Source: Triparma columacea
Taxonomy: Eukaryota; Sar; Bolidophyceae; Parmales; Triparmaceae
Assembly: GCA_030267965.1 (NCBI GenBank)
Contig: BRYA01000220.1
Span: forward strand, 1 to 10,176
Direction: 5' to 3'
Length of the DNA stretch: 10,176 nt
The position numbers were made by a program, and so were the translations under genes. This document shows, in pieces, positions 7,524-10,176 of this stretch. Within the stretch, counting starts at the first letter, position 1; each line of letters opens with the position of its first letter. The notes beneath the pieces are model-generated. The model made no database searches. It worked only from the letters and a program-made list of their open reading frames with translations, and was not told the DNA's origin.

Positions 7524-9469
7524 TTATGCTGTGGACCCTGCTGTTGCCATCAGTAGCTCGCTCTTCAGTCTCACTGCCTTCTCTCTAGTTGATTCCGTAA
7601 TCCCCCCCTCTTCTCTCCCCCCCCCCTCTCCCCCACCACCAAGGACGAAGCTGAGCCCCCCTGTGTCCTCTGCCTTCGACACCAAGGTAAGCGCCTGTTT
7701 CTGCTGCTTCCCATCGCCCCCCCCGCCCCCGTTAATCATTGCTGTACGGTTTTGGGCGAAGGCAGTGTTTGTCATGTTTTCTATTGTGGATGTGGCAACT
7801 TCTAATGCGGCATTGACAACGTCTTGGGCAAGCGCTGCCTTTGCCCTATTCATTTCTCCGATGCCCCTCCCGATGGAAAGCTCTTCACTTCTCTTCATGA
7901 GGTTGGCGATTCCCGCCCACATTGCCTGCTGCCTTAAGATGCTGGCAGCCTCCCTTTGCTTCCTCTTGTGGGCAGCCATCCTCTCCTCCCTCAATTCGGC
8001 CGCAAGTTCTTTTCTCCGTCGCTGATCTGCCTCTCTTTGTTCCTCATCCAGCTCCGCACCCCCCTCAATTTCCTTATCCTCAGTTTCACTCTTTCCCCCC
8101 TTTGCATTTACCAGTTTCTTCTTGCGTATTATTTTTTTCCTTAGCAGCGTTGTCGTCGTCGACTTCCTCTTCTTCTTTGTCTTCTTCTTTTCCTTTGTGT
8201 TCCCTCCGACTTCCTTCTCCTCGTCCTCCTCGTTCCCTGCTTCTCTCTCCTTCTTCTTGTCATTCATTTTTTTCATCTCAAGGGCCATGTTTCCATTGGG
8301 GTTGCTCAAGCGAGCGAGGATCGGGCTATTTGAGAAGGCTTTCTTCTTGGGAGGGAGGGGTTTGGATTTGACCACGCTGTACTTGAAGAACATATTGTCA
8401 GTTGTCTTCGCCCTTGGGGGAGCCCCCGTAAGGGAGAAGCTATCTGTCCCTGAAAAGAGAGTCTTCCCAACTGTGAAGCTCCCGAACGAGGATACATCTA
8501 TGCTTCCCTCTGTCGGCAGCATGTCGTCGTTGTCAACGGTCTCAACGGGCCCTGCAGGAGTTGCCAGCGGGGTGGTTCCAGGTCGCCCCGTCGTCTTGGC
8601 AATTGTCTTCTTCCCTGGTCTCCTCCCGGACCTAGAGAGGCTTCTCGATGCGCTACCCATCCAAACGGGTTCAACAAAGAGCTTGGTGGGGATGGGGGGG
8701 AGGGTGGGGCAAGGGAAGGGGTGTTAGAAGTGGGTGTCAGTGCGGTTCGGCGCGGTGCAGTTCGGTTCGGTGCGCTGCATTTCGGTGCGGTGTAACGGAG
8801 TGCAGCGAAGTGCAGGGTAACGAGGTGTTGTTCTCGTTTATATTGCATAAGCAGTCGGGACATCCCTCCCCCCTCATTCTCTTCTCTCCTCTTACCTCCC
8901 CCTTTGAGTAGCTCTCCAGAGTGTTTGTGTAAGTGGGGTTGTCTGGGCCCTTTCCGAAAGGCCTGACCCTGCCAAGTTGTCTCTTAGAGCTTTCTGGCAT
9001 GGCCGACGTTGTGACGAACCCTCTGGAGGAGAGGGGGGGGGGAAGGGAGGTTGAGAAAAGGGTGTTAAAACTCAGGTATGCGTCCCCCTCTCCCCTCCCC
9101 CCCCTCCCCCGCGTCCCAAGTACTGCCAAATCCCACTCCTCCTCACCTCCTCATGACGGTCTTTTTGTAACTCTCAGAGAAGTACGAAGACAACAGAGAA
9201 GCTGCTGCAGATGCTGATGCTGAAGCTGATGCCGAGGCCGCAGAGGTCATGTCCGGAGGCTTGAATGTTCGGAAGTTCGACAGTGTTGGTGAAGGTCCCA
9301 CTGCGGTGAGGCTCAGGGACAATTGTTGTTCACCGAAGAGGGTTCGGCTTCCAGGAGTTGCTGGAATTGTCAAGTTGGATGCGGCATAAGGGTCGAGGTT
9401 GGGATTAGGGGTCGCAAGTGGATTGTTGGTGGCTGTTGTTGCGGGTGCCTTCTCGGTCGTGTCTTCCAT
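7524..9469 (-). CDS. Spliced gene: basic low-complexity coiled-coil protein, 535 aa, function unknown
   Basis: Three exons join in frame: 9469-9147, 9022-8896 and 8681-7524. Exon 1 ends after two bases of a codon at AG|GTGAGG; exon 2 starts after TCCTCCAG and completes an Arg codon. Exon 2 ends on a codon boundary at GAG|GTAAGA; exon 3 starts after CACCAAG and reads LFVEPVWMGSASRS. The stop is TAA. The protein begins MEDTTEK, with a Pro/Thr/Asn-rich region and a Ser-Ala run at residues 75-91. Exon 2 (109-150) is the least repetitive part. A Lys/Arg cluster at about 313-340 resembles a nuclear localisation signal. A charged predicted coiled coil spans about 360-419. Gly-rich patches at about 467-473 and 498-510 come from C/G homopolymers. 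No known family is recognised. The ATG at 9469 is the first in frame, but the frame stays open to 9619, so an upstream exon junction is possible. Confidence 0.75.
8682..8895 (-). other. Intron 2 of the three-exon gene (214 nt, phase 0)
   Basis: The donor is GAG|GTAAGAGG and the acceptor is CCCCACCAAG|CTC, preceded by a long C-rich tract. A perfect CTAAC lies at 8727-8723, about 41 nt upstream of the acceptor. Splicing joins exon 2 to the large final frame without shifting it, adding LFVEPVW before the internal methionine at 8660. Confidence 0.8.
8740..8828. repeat. Imperfect TTCGG/TGCGG/TGCAG minisatellite inside intron 2
   Basis: TTCGG recurs at 8746, 8761, 8766 and 8781. TGCA or TGCG elements recur at roughly 10-bp steps (8741, 8756, 8771, 8776, 8786, 8801, 8811). 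The stretch is CpG-rich and unlike flanking sequence. It sits between the donor and the branch site, so it would be removed from the mRNA. Confidence 0.65.
9023..9146 (-). other. Intron 1 of the three-exon gene (124 nt, phase 2)
   Basis: The donor is AG|GTGAGG and the acceptor is TCTCCTCCAG|AGGG, with a nearly pure C/T tract before it. A CTCAAC branch-like site lies about 27 nt from the acceptor. Removing it bypasses a TGA at 9145-9143 and joins two frames with matching phase. The coding sense of both flanks stops and starts exactly at these sites. Confidence 0.8.
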
Positions 9470-9565
9470 GGGTGGTTGAGCCTGCTCCAGGAAGTTTGGG
9501 GCAAGGCAGTTGAGGAGAAATGTGGGCTTTGTTCGGACTTTGGGTTTTTCAACTTGGCGTCGTTG
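9470..9565 (-). other. Possible upstream coding extension of the three-exon gene
   Basis: The frame of MEDTTEK continues upstream without a stop as QRRQVEKPKVRTKPTF and so on, with composition like real coding sequence. It reaches an acceptor-like site (C/T-rich tract then CCTACAAG|CAACG) ending at 9566; an in-frame TAG lies beyond at 9622-9620. No ATG occurs in the extension, so it would need a further 5' exon. I could not find a donor with matching phase near the ATG at 9714, so this stays tentative. Confidence 0.4.
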
Positions 9566-9920
9566 CTTGTAGGTGGTGTGGGGGGGTGGGGGGTCGGAAG
9601 GAGGGAGGGGGGATGAAGACTAAGAATGCGATCGATTTTAGAGGCGTGACGTTTGCCGACGTTTGCCGTTATTTACTTTATTTCACTTATGAAAGTCCCT
9701 AATCCAAGATGCATGTCTTCTAAACGCTAAACGCGGACTTGCAAACCTGTGATGGGGGAGAGGGGGGGGGGAAGCGATGGAAGAGGGGCCTCAGTTAGTT
9801 GTTGGTTGTGCATTAACGCTCCATTCGCATTCAGTCATCCAGTTACACTCTATCCTCCTCCCCACTATTCTCACTTGTATTTCACCTCTTTTCACTCGTC
9901 CCCCACAGGCCTGAAAGTTT
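9566..9920. other. Compact intergenic region or 5' leader between two minus-strand genes
   Basis: It lies between the TAA of the downstream-oriented neighbour (9923-9921) and the three-exon gene. On the minus strand a CTAAC near 9798-9794, a C-rich tract and ATCACAG ending near 9757 look like another 3' splice site, with donor-like ACAA|GTGAGA upstream. This suggests a leader intron for the three-exon gene. A short frame from an ATG at 9714 (MHLGLGTFI) is the only nearby coding candidate. Promoter and polyadenylation sites could not be assigned. Confidence 0.35.
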
Positions 9921-10112
9921 TTAATCAATGAGACTTTGGGCCATGCTGAAATCCGCCAGGATGTTCTTGTTGTAGTTGGGGTAACTGGAGGCGAGTCTGT
10001 TGGCCCGTCTGGTTTTCATCATGGCAGTGTAGGGCTTGAGTCCAAGGTTCTCCATCTGGGCCCTCGCGAATTGGAGGGCGAGGAGGAAGAAGGAGATTTG
10101 GCCGAGGGGTGG
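9921..10112 (-). CDS. Terminal exon of an unidentified gene (63 codons plus stop; partial)
   Basis: After an acceptor CCCCCAACCCAG the minus strand encodes PPLGQISFFLLALQFARAQM, continues with LGLKPYTAMMKTRRANRLAS and a Tyr/Asn-rich segment, and ends in ADFSMAQSLID then TAA at 9923-9921. Amino-acid use is ordinary for a folded protein and much less repetitive than its surroundings, which supports real coding. A CTGAC branch-like site lies about 35 nt upstream of the acceptor. The exon starts in phase 0 if this acceptor is right. The rest of the gene is outside the window. I do not recognise the family. A hydrophobic helix (ISFFLLAL) followed by a basic segment (MKTRRANR) is all that can be said. 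Confidence 0.6.
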   Translation of the reverse strand, partial: PPLGQISFFLLALQFARAQMENLGLKPYTAMMKTRRANRLASSYPNYNKNILADFSMAQSLID

Positions 10113-10176
10113 CTGGGTTGGGGGAGAGCGAGGGGGGGGGGGGGGGTCAGGATGGAGAGGGGGGGGGGGGGGGGGG
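10113..10176 (-). other. 3' end of an intron, dominated by poly-C (poly-G on plus strand)
   Basis: The plus strand has G runs at about 10132-10146 and 10160-10176, read as C runs on the transcribed strand directly before the acceptor at 10113. The final run reaches the window edge. These runs could form a G-quadruplex on the plus strand, and their exact lengths are likely uncertain in the assembly. Confidence 0.6.

Noticed and set aside
8640..8660. ATG at 8660 as the gene start with a possible N-myristoylation signal (MGSASRS)
   Set aside because: The frame continues upstream to a good acceptor at 8682, so this Met is internal. Position 6 is Arg, not the Ser/Thr usually needed.
1..10176. Transposon, virus-derived gene, tRNA or rRNA
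   Set aside because: No transposase, reverse transcriptase, integrase or capsid motifs, terminal repeats, or recognisable tRNA/rRNA sequences were seen on either strand.

Overview
The window looks like nuclear DNA from a eukaryotic microalga of the stramenopile type, most likely a bolidophyte/parmalean such as Triparma. A pelagophyte or other ochrophyte is the alternative. The argument is spliced genes with GT-AG introns and CTAAC-type branch sites, plus a giant protein that combines repeated START-like (SRPBCC) lipid-binding modules with a multi-pass membrane domain. I recall that architecture as an expanded predicted family in Triparma. This assignment rests on memory and pattern, not on a search. 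All recognisable genes lie on the minus strand, so reading in transcription order runs from high to low coordinates.

Region by region: 1-36 is an ACACTA microsatellite; 91-205 is a clean 10-bp tandem repeat; 206-590 is a decayed CT/AC-rich tandem repeat; 591-1008 is gene-free 3' flank. Positions 1009-6795 hold one uninterrupted 5.8 kb CDS (1928 aa, START-like array plus XK-like membrane domain). Its 5' leader appears to be split by an intron (6815-7097), with a TATA-like box at 7369-7374. Positions 7524-9469 hold a second gene made of three exons whose splice phases match exactly. It encodes a 535-aa, low-complexity, very basic coiled-coil protein of unknown function and may extend further upstream. 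The last part (9921-10112) is the terminal coding exon of a third gene whose remainder lies beyond the window, preceded by a poly-C tract that runs to the window edge.

There is no sign of an operon or a dedicated defence or mobile system. The most interesting content is the START-array/membrane protein. Its domains suggest a single-chain machine that both binds or transfers lipids and spans the membrane with an XK-related-like fold. Also notable are the CpG gradient along its CDS, a duplicated linker, a cluster of RRxS phospho-sites in its tail, and the C-rich (rather than U-rich) polypyrimidine tracts of local introns.
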